Shown here in pieces: positions 35,055 through 43,826 of a stretch of DNA of 64,000 nt; position 1 is the first letter of the stretch; every line of letters begins with the position of its first letter. Both the position numbers and the translations under genes were made by a program. The notes under the pieces were generated by a model. That model did not search any database and had not been told where the DNA came from. It saw nothing but the letters and a program-made list of their open reading frames with translations. Origin of the DNA: Actinobacteria bacterium UBA2272 (GTDB taxonomy: Bacteria > Actinomycetota > Coriobacteriia > Anaerosomatales > Anaerosomataceae); contig DDXA01000004.1 of assembly GCA_002347725.1 (NCBI GenBank), positions 186,001 to 250,000 of the forward strand. The letters run 5' to 3'.

Positions 35055-36194
35055 CTAGGCGACTCCTCGGGCCTCATCGTAGACCCTGAGCGTGCGTTCG
35101 ACCATGCGCGCGATGGTGAAGTCGGCGTGGGCGCGACTCGCTGCCTGCGTGCCGAGCCGGCGGCGCAGCGCGTCGTCGGTCACGAGTTCGCCGAGCGCCC
35201 CGGCAAGCGCCGCGACGTCGCCCGGCGGCACCGTGAGTCCGGTCACGCCATGCTCGTTGACGAACGGCACGCCGGTGGTGAGTGTCGTCGACACCACCGG
35301 GGTCCCGGCCGCGTGCGCCTCGAGCTGCACGAGCCCGAACGCCTCGGAGCGAGCGACACTCGGCAGGCAGAAGACGTCGGCTGCGTGGTACCAGGCGGCG
35401 AGGTCGTCATCGCCCACCGGCTCGACGAAGTGTACGCGCCCGGAGATGCCGAGTGAGGCGGCAAGCCGCTCGAGCTCCTCGCGCAGCGGCCCGCGGCCGA
35501 TCATCACGAGATCGGCGTCCACATCGGCCATCGCGCGCACGAGCACATCGGCCCCCTTGTAGTAGATGAGCCGGCCGACGAAGAGCACGACCGGCCGTGC
35601 ATACGGCGCCTTGAGCTCGGCGGCACGCGCGAGGCGCTCCGGCGTGGCCTCGAAGCGCTCGACGTGTATACCGAAGGGCACCACGCGGCACTTCTCGGCG
35701 ATCCGCGAGAGCTCGGGCGAGTGCTCGACCATATTGGGCGAGGATGCGATCACGAGATCCACGCGGTCGAGCAGGCGGCGCAGGACCGGCTCGTACAGTG
35801 CGCCGAGCACCTTCTGACGGACGATGTCGCTGTGGTACGTGAGCACGGTGGCCACCCCGCCCGCGCCACGTCCGCCGACGCCCGCCGAGAGCCAGGCGAA
35901 CTCGCCCCAGGGGTACGGGAAGTGCAGGTGGAAGACGTCGGTGGCAGCCGCGGCCGCGGCGATCTCGGCACGCATCTGGCCCGCGACCGGCGTGGAGGCG
36001 TAGGCGAACGCCCGGGGCAGACGGGTGACGGCCACACCGTCGATCGTCTCGGTGAGACTCCCGGGGCCCTCGTTGGCGACGATCGCACGGACCTCGTGAC
36101 CCGAGGCGGCCAGCTCGGCCGCGAGGTCACGCATGTGATACTCGATGCCTCCGAGATGCGGCGGGTAGTACTTGTTGAGCATCGTCACACGCAT
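35055..36194 (-). CDS. Family 4 glycosyltransferase
   Basis: The 379-residue GT-B enzyme opens with KYYPPHLGGIEYHMRDLA, typical for the glycine-rich start of GT4. The C-terminal donor-binding part has VVLFVGRLIYYKGADVLVRA and the EX7E-like segment SEAFGLVQLEAHAAGTPV. It acts on the cytoplasmic face, adding sugars to the lipid-linked unit made by the WbaP-type enzyme encoded immediately downstream. Acceptor and donor cannot be told from sequence. Confidence 0.9.
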   Translation of the reverse strand: MRVTMLNKYYPPHLGGIEYHMRDLAAELAASGHEVRAIVANEGPGSLTETIDGVAVTRLPRAFAYASTPVAGQMRAEIAAAAAATDVFHLHFPYPWGEFAWLSAGVGGRGAGGVATVLTYHSDIVRQKVLGALYEPVLRRLLDRVDLVIASSPNMVEHSPELSRIAEKCRVVPFGIHVERFEATPERLARAAELKAPYARPVVLFVGRLIYYKGADVLVRAMADVDADLVMIGRGPLREELERLAASLGISGRVHFVEPVGDDDLAAWYHAADVFCLPSVARSEAFGLVQLEAHAAGTPVVSTTLTTGVPFVNEHGVTGLTVPPGDVAALAGALGELVTDDALRRRLGTQAASRAHADFTIARMVERTLRVYDEARGVA

Positions 36195-36236
36195 CGTCAG
36201 AAGCGCTCCTCGGTCATCGGTGGCGACGCCAACGCC

Positions 36237-37640
36237 TCACGCGCCCTGCACCAGCGTGCGACCGGCCGCGAGCAAGTCGTCGACCACGCCGAAGTTGGGC
36301 GCCTCGGCGTACACGCGTACGAGCGGCTCGGTGCCCGAGGTGCGCAGCAGCAGCCATGCGTCGTCGGGGAGCAGGAACTTGATGCCGTCGGCACGCACGA
36401 TCTCGCGAACCTCGAGCCCGGCGACGAGCGCCGGCGACATCTCGGGCATGGCGGCCACGAACTCGTCTTTGACCGCCGGCTCCAGGCGCATGTCCACGCG
36501 GCCGTACTCCATAGGTCCGGTCACGGCGATGAGATCGTCCACGAGTTCGCCGAGCCCCATGCCGCGCTGCCCCATCATCTCGGCGAGTAGGAGGGCCATC
36601 AGCAGGCCGTCGCGCTCGCGCACGTGCTCGGGAATGCCGATGCCGCCGCTCTCCTCACCGCCGATGAGCACGTCGCCTTTGACCATCTCCTCGTAGATCC
36701 ACTTGAAACCGACCGGCGTGGTCGTGACCTCGGCTCCGAGATGCGCGCCAAGGCGATCGACGAGCACGCTCGTGGAGAGCGTCTTGACGATGCGCCCGCT
36801 CATGCCGCGGTCCTCGACGAGGTGACGTGCGATAAGCGCGATGATGCGATGCGGGTTGACGAACGTGCCGAGGCGGTCGGCCGCGCCGATGCGGTCGGCG
36901 TCGCCGTCGGTGATGAACGCGGCGTCGAGCTCGTGGGCGCGCACGTACTCCTGCGCTTCTGCGATGTGCGGAGGGATCGGCTCGGGGTGCAGCCCGCCGA
37001 AGCCGGGGTTCGCCTCGGCATGGAGCTCGGTGACCTCGATGCCAAAGGACCGGAGCGTCTCGGCCAGGTACGTCTGACCGGCGCCGTAGAGCGGATCGAC
37101 GACCACGCGCAGGCGTGCCTTGGCGATGAGCTCCGGATCCACGAACGCCCGGAGCGCCTCGAGGTACGGGCCGACGAGGTCGACCGTCTCAACGCGCCCG
37201 GCCGCAGCGGCATCGAGCGCGGGCGGCTCGGCGCGCAACTCGGCCTCCACGCGGTCGGTGAAGGAGACGGGACTCGCACCGCCATCGGCCATACGGATCT
37301 TGAAGCCGAGGTACGGTGCGGGATTGTGGCTGGCCGTGAGCATCACGCCGCCGATCGCCTCGGCATCGTGCGCGACCGCCCAGCACAGTGCCGGCGTGGG
37401 AAGGTAGCGGTCCGAGAGCTTCACGCGCAGCCCGCAGGCGGCGAGCACCTCGGCGGCGGCGAGCGCGAAACTGCCCGCTTCGAAGCGCGTGTCGTAGCCG
37501 ACGATGACGAGGCCGCCGGGGTTCCCGGCCGCAAAGACGCGACCGGTGGCGTCGGCCACGCGGCGCAGGTTGTCGTACGTGAAGTCGGCGCCTATCACGG
37601 CACGCCAACCATCGGTGCCGAAGCTGATCGGTGTGGACAT
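36237..37640 (-). CDS. Phosphoglucomutase/phosphomannomutase family protein
   Basis: ATG at 37638-37640 follows AGGAGGG. The 467-residue protein has the four-domain phosphohexomutase plan. The phosphoserine loop is GGVMLTASHNPAPYLGFK (near residue 100), the metal loop DGDADRIGAAD, the sugar-specificity loop GGEESGGIGIPEH and the phosphate-binding loop RTSGTEPLVRVY. It interconverts hexose-6-P and hexose-1-P. It is divergent from manC with 110 bases between, so phosphomannomutase is the likely main activity, giving mannose-1-P for GDP-mannose. Confidence 0.92.
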   Translation of the reverse strand: MSTPISFGTDGWRAVIGADFTYDNLRRVADATGRVFAAGNPGGLVIVGYDTRFEAGSFALAAAEVLAACGLRVKLSDRYLPTPALCWAVAHDAEAIGGVMLTASHNPAPYLGFKIRMADGGASPVSFTDRVEAELRAEPPALDAAAAGRVETVDLVGPYLEALRAFVDPELIAKARLRVVVDPLYGAGQTYLAETLRSFGIEVTELHAEANPGFGGLHPEPIPPHIAEAQEYVRAHELDAAFITDGDADRIGAADRLGTFVNPHRIIALIARHLVEDRGMSGRIVKTLSTSVLVDRLGAHLGAEVTTTPVGFKWIYEEMVKGDVLIGGEESGGIGIPEHVRERDGLLMALLLAEMMGQRGMGLGELVDDLIAVTGPMEYGRVDMRLEPAVKDEFVAAMPEMSPALVAGLEVREIVRADGIKFLLPDDAWLLLRTSGTEPLVRVYAEAPNFGVVDDLLAAGRTLVQGA

Positions 37641-37750
37641 GGCCCCTCCTTCGGGTGTCGCTCGCATCGTGCCGGACACTGGCCCCCATTCTGCCGCATC
37701 GGGCGCGCTTCGGGTACCATCGGAGGGTCCCGCTACACGAAAGCAGAATC
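37641..37750. promoter_or_regulatory. Divergent promoter region between phosphohexomutase and manC genes
   Basis: The two GDP-mannose genes start outward from this 110-base gap, so both promoters must lie in or near it. I see no convincing -10/-35 pair or operator. Confidence 0.35.
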
Positions 37751-39238
37751 GTGACCACACAAGCTCGTATCCCCCACCTGCACGCCGTGATCCTTGCCGG
37801 CGGAAGCGGCACGCGGTTCTGGCCGCTGTCGCGCGAACTCTCGCCCAAACAGTTCATCAGCATCTTCGGCGGCGTGAGCCTCATCACGCAGGCGGTCCGC
37901 CGCGTGAGCGAGCTGGCGGAGGCCGACGGCGTCCACGTGCTCACCAACGAGCGGCTGCGCGACGAGCTGCAGAACCATCTGAAGTCGCAGGCTGCGCTCG
38001 TCGGCTGCACCATCGACTACCTCGCCGAGCCGACGCCTCGCAACACGGCGCCGGCCATCGCGCTGGCCGCGGCCTACCTCGAGAGACTCGACCCCGAGGC
38101 GATCATGGTCGTGCTGCCGTCCGACCACCTGCTCGAGGACGGCGAACGCTGGGAGCGCACGCTGCGCGTGGCCGTCGGCCTGGCCGAGCGCGGACGCCTC
38201 GTGACGCTCGGACTCACGCCGACGTACCCCGAGACCGGCTACGGCTACATCCACATGGGGGCGCCGCTTACGGGTGCTGCCGAGGGCGACACGCTCGGTC
38301 ACGACGTGGCCGCCTTCGTGGAGAAGCCCGACCGCGAGACGGCCGAGGCCTACCTTGCCGAGGGTGGCTACCTGTGGAACTCGGGCATGCTCGTGGCGCG
38401 TGCCGCGGTCGTTCTCGCCGAACTCGAAGCGGCCGGAGCGCGAGCGGAGACGCCCGACAGCGCAGGAGCGGCCGAGATGGCGTCGGTGGCGCGGGAGGTG
38501 GCGGCACTCGGCCCGAAGACGTGGACGCAAGACGCCGCCCGGACACGCTTCGGCGCCCTGCCCGCCGTGCCCTTCGACAAGGCCGTACTCGAGGTCTCAG
38601 ACGCCGTGGCCGTGGTGCCCGCGGACATGGACTGGTCCGATGTGGGCTCGCTCGCCGCGCTCGAGCAGGTCGCAGCGCCCGACGAGCGCGGCAACGTGCT
38701 CTCGGGAAACGTGGTGGACATCGACTCGCACGACACGATCGTCTACTCGGCTGACCGGCTGGTGGCGACCATCGGCCTGGCGGACCTGATGGTGGTGGAC
38801 ACGACGGATGCCACGCTCGTGGCGCCGAAGGACCGCGCGCAGGACGTGCGTCTGATCGTGGACGCGCTCAAGGCCACCGGCGCGCGCGAGATCGTCGAGT
38901 CGCGCTCGTCGCTTCGGCCATGGGGCTCGTGGACGCTGCTCACCAAGGGTCCGGGCTTCCAGGTCAAGACGATCGAGGTCTCCCCCGGGCAGCGCCTCTC
39001 GCTCCAGAGCCACGAGCACCGATCCGAGCACTGGGTTGTCGTTGAGGGCCGGGGCCGCATCACACGCGGCTCGGAGGTCTTCGACATCGGACCCAACGAA
39101 AGCGCCTACATACCGCGCGGCTTCACGCACCGGCTCGAGAACCCCGGCACCAGCGTGCTCCGCATCGTCGAGATCGCCGTGGGCGACTACCTCGGCGAGG
39201 ACGACATCAGGCGCTTCGAGGACGACTGGCAGCGGTAG
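37751..39238 (+). CDS. manC: Mannose-1-phosphate guanylyltransferase with cupin domain (ManC)
   Basis: The start is GTG at 37751-37753, just before the nucleotidyltransferase signature AVILAGGSGTRFWPLSRE. The 495-residue product also has KQFISIFGG and a C-terminal type II phosphomannose isomerase cupin (PGQRLSLQSHEHRSEHWVVV, NESAYIPRGFTHRLENPG). Known role: mannose-1-P plus GTP gives GDP-mannose; the cupin half may isomerise fructose-6-P to mannose-6-P. It works with the divergent phosphohexomutase to supply the neighbouring glycosyltransferases. Confidence 0.93.
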   Translation: MTTQARIPHLHAVILAGGSGTRFWPLSRELSPKQFISIFGGVSLITQAVRRVSELAEADGVHVLTNERLRDELQNHLKSQAALVGCTIDYLAEPTPRNTAPAIALAAAYLERLDPEAIMVVLPSDHLLEDGERWERTLRVAVGLAERGRLVTLGLTPTYPETGYGYIHMGAPLTGAAEGDTLGHDVAAFVEKPDRETAEAYLAEGGYLWNSGMLVARAAVVLAELEAAGARAETPDSAGAAEMASVAREVAALGPKTWTQDAARTRFGALPAVPFDKAVLEVSDAVAVVPADMDWSDVGSLAALEQVAAPDERGNVLSGNVVDIDSHDTIVYSADRLVATIGLADLMVVDTTDATLVAPKDRAQDVRLIVDALKATGAREIVESRSSLRPWGSWTLLTKGPGFQVKTIEVSPGQRLSLQSHEHRSEHWVVVEGRGRITRGSEVFDIGPNESAYIPRGFTHRLENPGTSVLRIVEIAVGDYLGEDDIRRFEDDWQR

Positions 39239-39247
39239 AGGGCGCGG

Positions 39248-39775
39248 TCAGAAGGACGGCGTGCCCGCGATCCTGCCGAACGGCAGAACCATGGGGATCA
39301 GCCGCGGACGCACCGCAGAAGCGCCTTCGATGACGCCGACCGCCCGGAATCCGAACCGCTCGTAGTAGCTCACCGCATCCGGAATCGCCTCAACGAGAAC
39401 CGCCGCGCAACCGCTGGTTGCAGCCTGCACCAGCGCGACTTTCAGAGCGTGGGCAAGGAGTGCGGTCCCAAGACCCCGGCGCTGGAAGCGACGGTCCACC
39501 GCCAGGCAGCCGATGCGCAGCGCAGGCACACCACCACCGAACGGTCTCGGGGCGGTGCGAGCCCGAACATCCGACCTGACCTCCGAAGCGGACACTGTGA
39601 CGTACGCGAGTACGCTGCGGGTCAGCCCATCGGTTGCCACATAGGTCACCGCCAGGTGATGCCGATGCTGGTTCTGCCACGCGAAATCCACGAGGTAGCG
39701 GTCGTGCAGCGTCGAGCCCGACCCGAACGCCGTGCGCACGTCGGAACGCTCGAGCGGCCTAATCGTCACTTCCAA
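39248..39775 (-). CDS. GNAT acetyltransferase toxin (TacT-like)
   Basis: The start is TTG at 39773-39775 with AAGGA upstream, inside the end of the antitoxin gene (17-base overlap). The 175-residue GNAT fold has the acetyl-CoA loop RRFQRRGLGTALLAHAL and the family phrase YYERFGFRAVG. The entry segment TLHDRYLVDFAWQNQHRHHL matches the TacT/AtaT style. Known role of the family: acetylation of aminoacyl-tRNA, stopping translation. The coupled RHH gene makes a toxin-antitoxin pair by far the best reading. Confidence 0.85.
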   Translation of the reverse strand: MEVTIRPLERSDVRTAFGSGSTLHDRYLVDFAWQNQHRHHLAVTYVATDGLTRSVLAYVTVSASEVRSDVRARTAPRPFGGGVPALRIGCLAVDRRFQRRGLGTALLAHALKVALVQAATSGCAAVLVEAIPDAVSYYERFGFRAVGVIEGASAVRPRLIPMVLPFGRIAGTPSF

Positions 39776-40064
39776 GGAGTTCCTTCAACTCCTTCCGATA
39801 CGGCCGCAGCAACTCAACGAGCGCTGGCGTGGGCGGTGTCGGGTTCTCAGTCTCCCGAGCCAGCCACTCCCAACTCTCTTCATCGAGCACGAACCGAGTG
39901 GGAACGACGTACTCGGCCGGAATCTCGTCGAGCGCATCGAGGCGCGCTTCGATCGCGTCCTCGATGATGCGGCTCTTCTTCAGGCCCGTCTCACGGGCAT
40001 ACTGATCGAGCCGCGAGCGCGTCGCCTCGCTTATCTGGGCCGAGATCTGCACGTAGTCGGCCAT
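39759..40064 (-). CDS. RHH antitoxin of the GNAT toxin
   Basis: ATG at 40062-40064 follows GGAGGT. The 101-residue product has an N-terminal ribbon-helix-helix (VQISAQISEATRSRLDQYAR, LKKSRIIEDAIEAR). Its C-terminal arm (FVLDEESWEWLARET ... TPALVELLRPYR) is the DUF1778/TacA-like toxin-wrapping segment. Known role: neutralises the GNAT toxin and represses the shared promoter. Half-sites for that binding lie just upstream. Confidence 0.85.
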   Translation of the reverse strand: MADYVQISAQISEATRSRLDQYARETGLKKSRIIEDAIEARLDALDEIPAEYVVPTRFVLDEESWEWLARETENPTPPTPALVELLRPYRKELKELLGSDD

Positions 40065-40074
40065 GGAACCACCT

Positions 40075-40100
40075 CCGTAGAAAACTCTACGGAAACGTAG
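40075..40100. promoter_or_regulatory. Overlapping palindromic operator of the GNAT/RHH operon
   Basis: CCGTAG (40075-40080) and CTACGG (40087-40092) form one palindrome with a 6-base spacer. CTACG (40087-40091) and CGTAG (40096-40100) form a second with spacer GAAA. The three alternating half-sites start 10 bases upstream of the antitoxin ATG and overlap its ribosome site, as expected for RHH autorepression. Confidence 0.6.
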
Positions 40101-40196
40101 GCCGCAGGGCAAGGCCAGCCCGGCTCTTCCCGATGAGCGGCCTTATGGCACGACGGGCGGCCCGAGTGGCGCTGAGGGACGCGGGGGCCGGACTCC

Positions 40197-41306
40197 CTAC
40201 GCCGAGAGCGATCGGATGAGTTCCAACCCGTGGCGTGCGACCGCCGCGGCCGGGTAGTCGTCGAGCATGCGCATCCGTGCGGCGCGACCGAGCTTGGTGG
40301 CTCGCTCCGGGTCGTCGAGCAGCCCGATGATGGCTTCTGCCAGCGCGGGCGCATTGCCCCGCGGCACGAGCACGATCTCGGTGCCGTCGGCAAGCAGTCC
40401 GCTGATGCCGGGCACATCGCACGCGACGATCGGCCTGCCGAGCGCTGCGGCCTCGAGCAGCGGGGTTGGGATGCCCGGCTCGCTCGAGGGGAAGACGCAC
40501 ACATCCAGAGCCGAGAGGAATGCGGGTACGCTCTCCGGACGGCCGACAAGCTCGATGCGACCGTCAAGAGCGGCAGGCAGCAGGCCGAGTCGCGCCGGGC
40601 CCTCGCCTGCAACGAGCACGCTGACCTCCGGGTGCCGGGCGCGAATCGCCGGTGCAGCCGCGGCAAGCGTCCCGAGTCCGCGGCTGCGTTCGAGCGCGCC
40701 GGCGTAGCCCACGCGCGGGCCCGTACCCGGCATCTCAAAGGCGAGCGCCGCCTCGCGCGTGACGGCGCCGGTATCGATGCCGGGCGCCACCACGGTGATC
40801 CGATCGGAGGAGATGCCATCGGCGATCATCGCCTCGGCGGCATCCCGGCAATCAACGACGAACGCGTCCACGCGGCTCCGCGTCCGGCGCTCGAGCCTGC
40901 GGCGACCCCACGTGGTGATCGGTCCGACGCCGCTGTACCGCCATCCGCCACAGTGCGTGGCGCTCACCACCTTGACGGGAAGCTCCCGCGCCGCGAGGCG
41001 CAGCGGGATGTCGGCGTGGTAGCCGGCTGCCAGAGCGACGGTCGGCTCGTGGCGCCTGAGATAGGCGCGGAGCCGGTTGCGGCTGATCCAGATGTTGAAG
41101 CGGTCCACGCGGTACGGGGCGATCGTCACGCCGAGCGCGCGGGCCGGCGCCACGAGCGGGCCGGCCGGCGCCGCAACGAGCATGACCCTCACCTGCCCGG
41201 CGACGAGCGCCTCCATGAGCGGCAGCCACCGGCGCTCGACGCGGGAGAGCGTGTGCCCGACACGGCTGGTGACGAACAGGACGGTGCTGTTACGGAGCGG
41301 GCACAT
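40197..41306 (-). CDS. Family 4 glycosyltransferase
   Basis: The 369-residue GT-B protein has an N-terminal acceptor domain (VLFVTSRVGHTLSRVERRWL) and a GT4 donor domain (GPRVGYAGALERSRGLGTLA, FPSSEPGIPTPLLEAAALGR). It lies downstream of the three consecutive glycosyltransferase genes at 41399-44977. The toxin-antitoxin pair separates it from manC. The linkage formed is unknown. Confidence 0.88.
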   Translation of the reverse strand: MCPLRNSTVLFVTSRVGHTLSRVERRWLPLMEALVAGQVRVMLVAAPAGPLVAPARALGVTIAPYRVDRFNIWISRNRLRAYLRRHEPTVALAAGYHADIPLRLAARELPVKVVSATHCGGWRYSGVGPITTWGRRRLERRTRSRVDAFVVDCRDAAEAMIADGISSDRITVVAPGIDTGAVTREAALAFEMPGTGPRVGYAGALERSRGLGTLAAAAPAIRARHPEVSVLVAGEGPARLGLLPAALDGRIELVGRPESVPAFLSALDVCVFPSSEPGIPTPLLEAAALGRPIVACDVPGISGLLADGTEIVLVPRGNAPALAEAIIGLLDDPERATKLGRAARMRMLDDYPAAAVARHGLELIRSLSA

Positions 41307-41398
41307 CGCGAGAACCTATCGGTGGTAAGGCGCGGGCGGAGCCGGTCTTCAGTATCGCACTACGGACGGGTGCACGGCACGTGCGGAGACTCGACGCG

Positions 41399-42532
41399 CT
41401 ACGCTCGCCCTGCCACCTCGCGGTAGACCGCCACCAGTTCGTCGGCCATGCGCTCGAGGCCGAAGCGTTCGCGCACGATCGCCGCACCGGCCTCGCCCAT
41501 GCGCGCGCGGGCTTCAGGATCGTTGAGCAGACGCACGATCGCCTCGGCAAGCGCACCCGCGTCGCCCGGCACGACGAGCAGGCCGCTTTCGCCATCGGCC
41601 ACCGCCTCCGGAATGCCGTCCACACCCGTGCTCACCACCGGTACTCCGAACGACATCGCCTCGAGGACGACGTACGGCAGCCCCTCCCACAGCGAGGAGA
41701 GCGCGAAGATGTCCGCATCCGCGTAGGCAGGCGCCAGATCGGGGCGCGGCGCGACGAAACGTACCGCGTCGCCGAGGCCGAGCTCCTCGGCCAGCGCGCG
41801 CAGCTCGGCGTCGAGCTCACCGGCCCCCACGAGAGCGAGGACCGCAGCGGGCACGCGCTCGCGCACGAGCGACCAGGCGCGCAGGAGGGTGGGCTGGTCC
41901 TTCTGCTCGTGGTACCGCCCCACCGAGAGGGCGAGCGGTGCGTCTTCACCCAGCCCGAGTTCGGCTCGAAACGTGCCCCGGCCAGGCATCGATGCGGGCA
42001 TCTCGATGCCGTTGTACACGGTGGCCGCCCGCCGCGGGTCAAGTATGCCGAGGCGCGCGCCCTTGCGCCTGTCCGAGTCGCATACGGTCACGAAACGCGC
42101 GGTGCGGGGCTTGAGCACGCGTTCTGCGGAGACGAAGGCCGATTGCCGAAGCGCCGAGCCCGCCTTGTCGATGTGGATCCCGTGGAGCGTGTAGACCACG
42201 CGGCGCGCGGCCTCCCGATCGGCGAGCCGCGCATAGAACGCGGCGCGGGAGCCGTGCGCGTGGACGATGTCGGGCTCGAACGTGCGAATCGCGGTGCCGA
42301 GTTGGGATCGGCCGGTCACCGACAGACCGCCTGCGATGTCGGCGTGATGGAACGGGATACCCACGTGTGCGGCGAGTAGCGCCAGATCGCCGCCGGGCGG
42401 CGTGACCAGGCCGACCTCGATGCCGCGGGAGGGCAGCAGACGGAGCAGATCGGCGACATGCTTCTCGCCACCGCCGGTAGTGGAGGTGGCTGCGGCCACA
42501 AGGAGGACGCGGAGGTCACGCTGGGGATGCAT
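41399..42532 (-). CDS. Family 4 glycosyltransferase
   Basis: ATG at 42530-42532 follows GGAGG and lies 17 bases inside the end of the preceding gene. The 377-residue product has the glycine-rich GT4 start (ATSTTGGGEKHVADLLRLLP), the HAHGSRAAFYARL acceptor-domain motif, and donor-side motifs ALSVGRYHEQKDQPTLLRAW and SLWEGLPYVVLEAMSFGVPV (EX7E). It is a cytoplasmic retaining glycosyltransferase for surface glycan; specificity is not readable. Confidence 0.9.
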   Translation of the reverse strand: MHPQRDLRVLLVAAATSTTGGGEKHVADLLRLLPSRGIEVGLVTPPGGDLALLAAHVGIPFHHADIAGGLSVTGRSQLGTAIRTFEPDIVHAHGSRAAFYARLADREAARRVVYTLHGIHIDKAGSALRQSAFVSAERVLKPRTARFVTVCDSDRRKGARLGILDPRRAATVYNGIEMPASMPGRGTFRAELGLGEDAPLALSVGRYHEQKDQPTLLRAWSLVRERVPAAVLALVGAGELDAELRALAEELGLGDAVRFVAPRPDLAPAYADADIFALSSLWEGLPYVVLEAMSFGVPVVSTGVDGIPEAVADGESGLLVVPGDAGALAEAIVRLLNDPEARARMGEAGAAIVRERFGLERMADELVAVYREVAGRA

Positions 42533-43826
42533 CAGCGAGGACCTCCTCGAGGATGGACCCAACCCTGGCGACAAGCACTCGACGATCGAACTCCGCGACG
42601 ACGGCAGGGTCGGGCACGGGGAGGATGCCCGTCTTCCACTGCGCGTATCCGTCCCGGAGCGCGACGGCAGCGCCCTCGATGTCATCAGGATGGACTATCC
42701 AGCACGCTCCAGCGCGTCGCAAGACGTCAGCAGCGACTCCCTCCGGCACGAGCGCGAGAATCGGACGCCCCGATGCGAGGTACTCGGGCAGCTTGCCGGT
42801 CACGATGTGTGCGTTCTCCGGCCCGGAACCGAGAACGAGTACGAGAACAGTTGCGGCTCGCATCTCGACGATGGCCTGCCGGTGGCTCACGAAGCCGCTG
42901 CGATCCACCACCGCGTCGGCACCGAGCCGTTCTATCGTCTCCCTGGTCTCCGTGTCGAGCGGGCCGACGAGCCGCACGCGCGCGTCCCTCGCGAAGCCGT
43001 CATCGGCCCCGCGCGCTCGGACGACAGCCGCGAGCAGCGTGTCAACCCGGATCTCACCCTGGAACGTCCCGACGTAGGCGACCGTGAACCCGACCGCCGG
43101 GTCCGGTGGCGCATCGGCAAAGTCATCCGGATCGAAACCGTTGTCAATCGCCGTCACTCGCCCGACCGCATCCGCATGACGCTCCATGAGTGCGGTCCGC
43201 CAGGGCTCTGTCGCGGTGATCACTCGGCTCGCGCTGCGCACCACACGTCGCTCGTAAGCGCGCATGAGCGCCGCGTGGAGGGGCGTCAGGGGCCGGAAGA
43301 AGTAGCCGCCGACGATGGGATCGCGCAGATCGGCAACCCACGGAATGCCGAGTGACTGCGACAGACGCCTCGCAATACCGAGCGCGGTGAACGGCGGGCC
43401 CGAGGCGAGGATGCAGTCAAACGGCATCTCCCGATGGAGGCGCCTGCCGAGACGTACCGCCCACGGCGTCCACCAGAACTTCTCGTCCGGGATGAAGAAC
43501 GCCTGGATGAAACGGATGGGGCCGCGCGGCAGACCGGAGACACCACGCAAGCCGGCGGATGCCGCGGAGGCAGTGCTGGGCCGGATAAGCCGCCGGAACA
43601 TCTGAACCACGCGCGTAGGCTCGAGCGACCACGCGCGCTCCACGCGAACGGACGCAGGTAACTCGGCGAGCAGCTCGGGATCCCACAGAGAAGCCGGCGG
43701 GTCGGCCACCGTGAGCACGGTCACGTCCCAGCCAGCCTCGGCCAGGTAGCGTGCGGTCTTCAGCGGCCGCTGCACGCCCACGCCTCCCTTGGGCGGGAAC
43801 TCGTAGGTGACGAGGAGAAGGCGCAT
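42516..43826 (-). CDS. Glycosyltransferase, GT4/WcaI-like
   Basis: ATG at 43824-43826 overlaps the previous stop (ATGA). The product has 436 residues. It opens MRLLLVTYEFPPKGGVGVQR and carries FTALGIARRLSQSLGIPWVADLRDP. Its donor domain begins TVAYVGTFQGEIRVDTLLAA and ends SGRPILALVPEGVAADVLRR, the pattern of WcaI/WbuB-type glycosyltransferases. It is coupled at both ends to other glycosyltransferase genes. Confidence 0.87.
   Translation of the reverse strand: MRLLLVTYEFPPKGGVGVQRPLKTARYLAEAGWDVTVLTVADPPASLWDPELLAELPASVRVERAWSLEPTRVVQMFRRLIRPSTASAASAGLRGVSGLPRGPIRFIQAFFIPDEKFWWTPWAVRLGRRLHREMPFDCILASGPPFTALGIARRLSQSLGIPWVADLRDPIVGGYFFRPLTPLHAALMRAYERRVVRSASRVITATEPWRTALMERHADAVGRVTAIDNGFDPDDFADAPPDPAVGFTVAYVGTFQGEIRVDTLLAAVVRARGADDGFARDARVRLVGPLDTETRETIERLGADAVVDRSGFVSHRQAIVEMRAATVLVLVLGSGPENAHIVTGKLPEYLASGRPILALVPEGVAADVLRRAGACWIVHPDDIEGAAVALRDGYAQWKTGILPVPDPAVVAEFDRRVLVARVGSILEEVLADASPA

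Noticed and set aside
33468..35456. A 662-codon plus-strand open frame opposite the sugar transferase gene
   Set aside because: It is full of Arg/Asp/His runs with no fold signature. The minus-strand genes there have clear family motifs.
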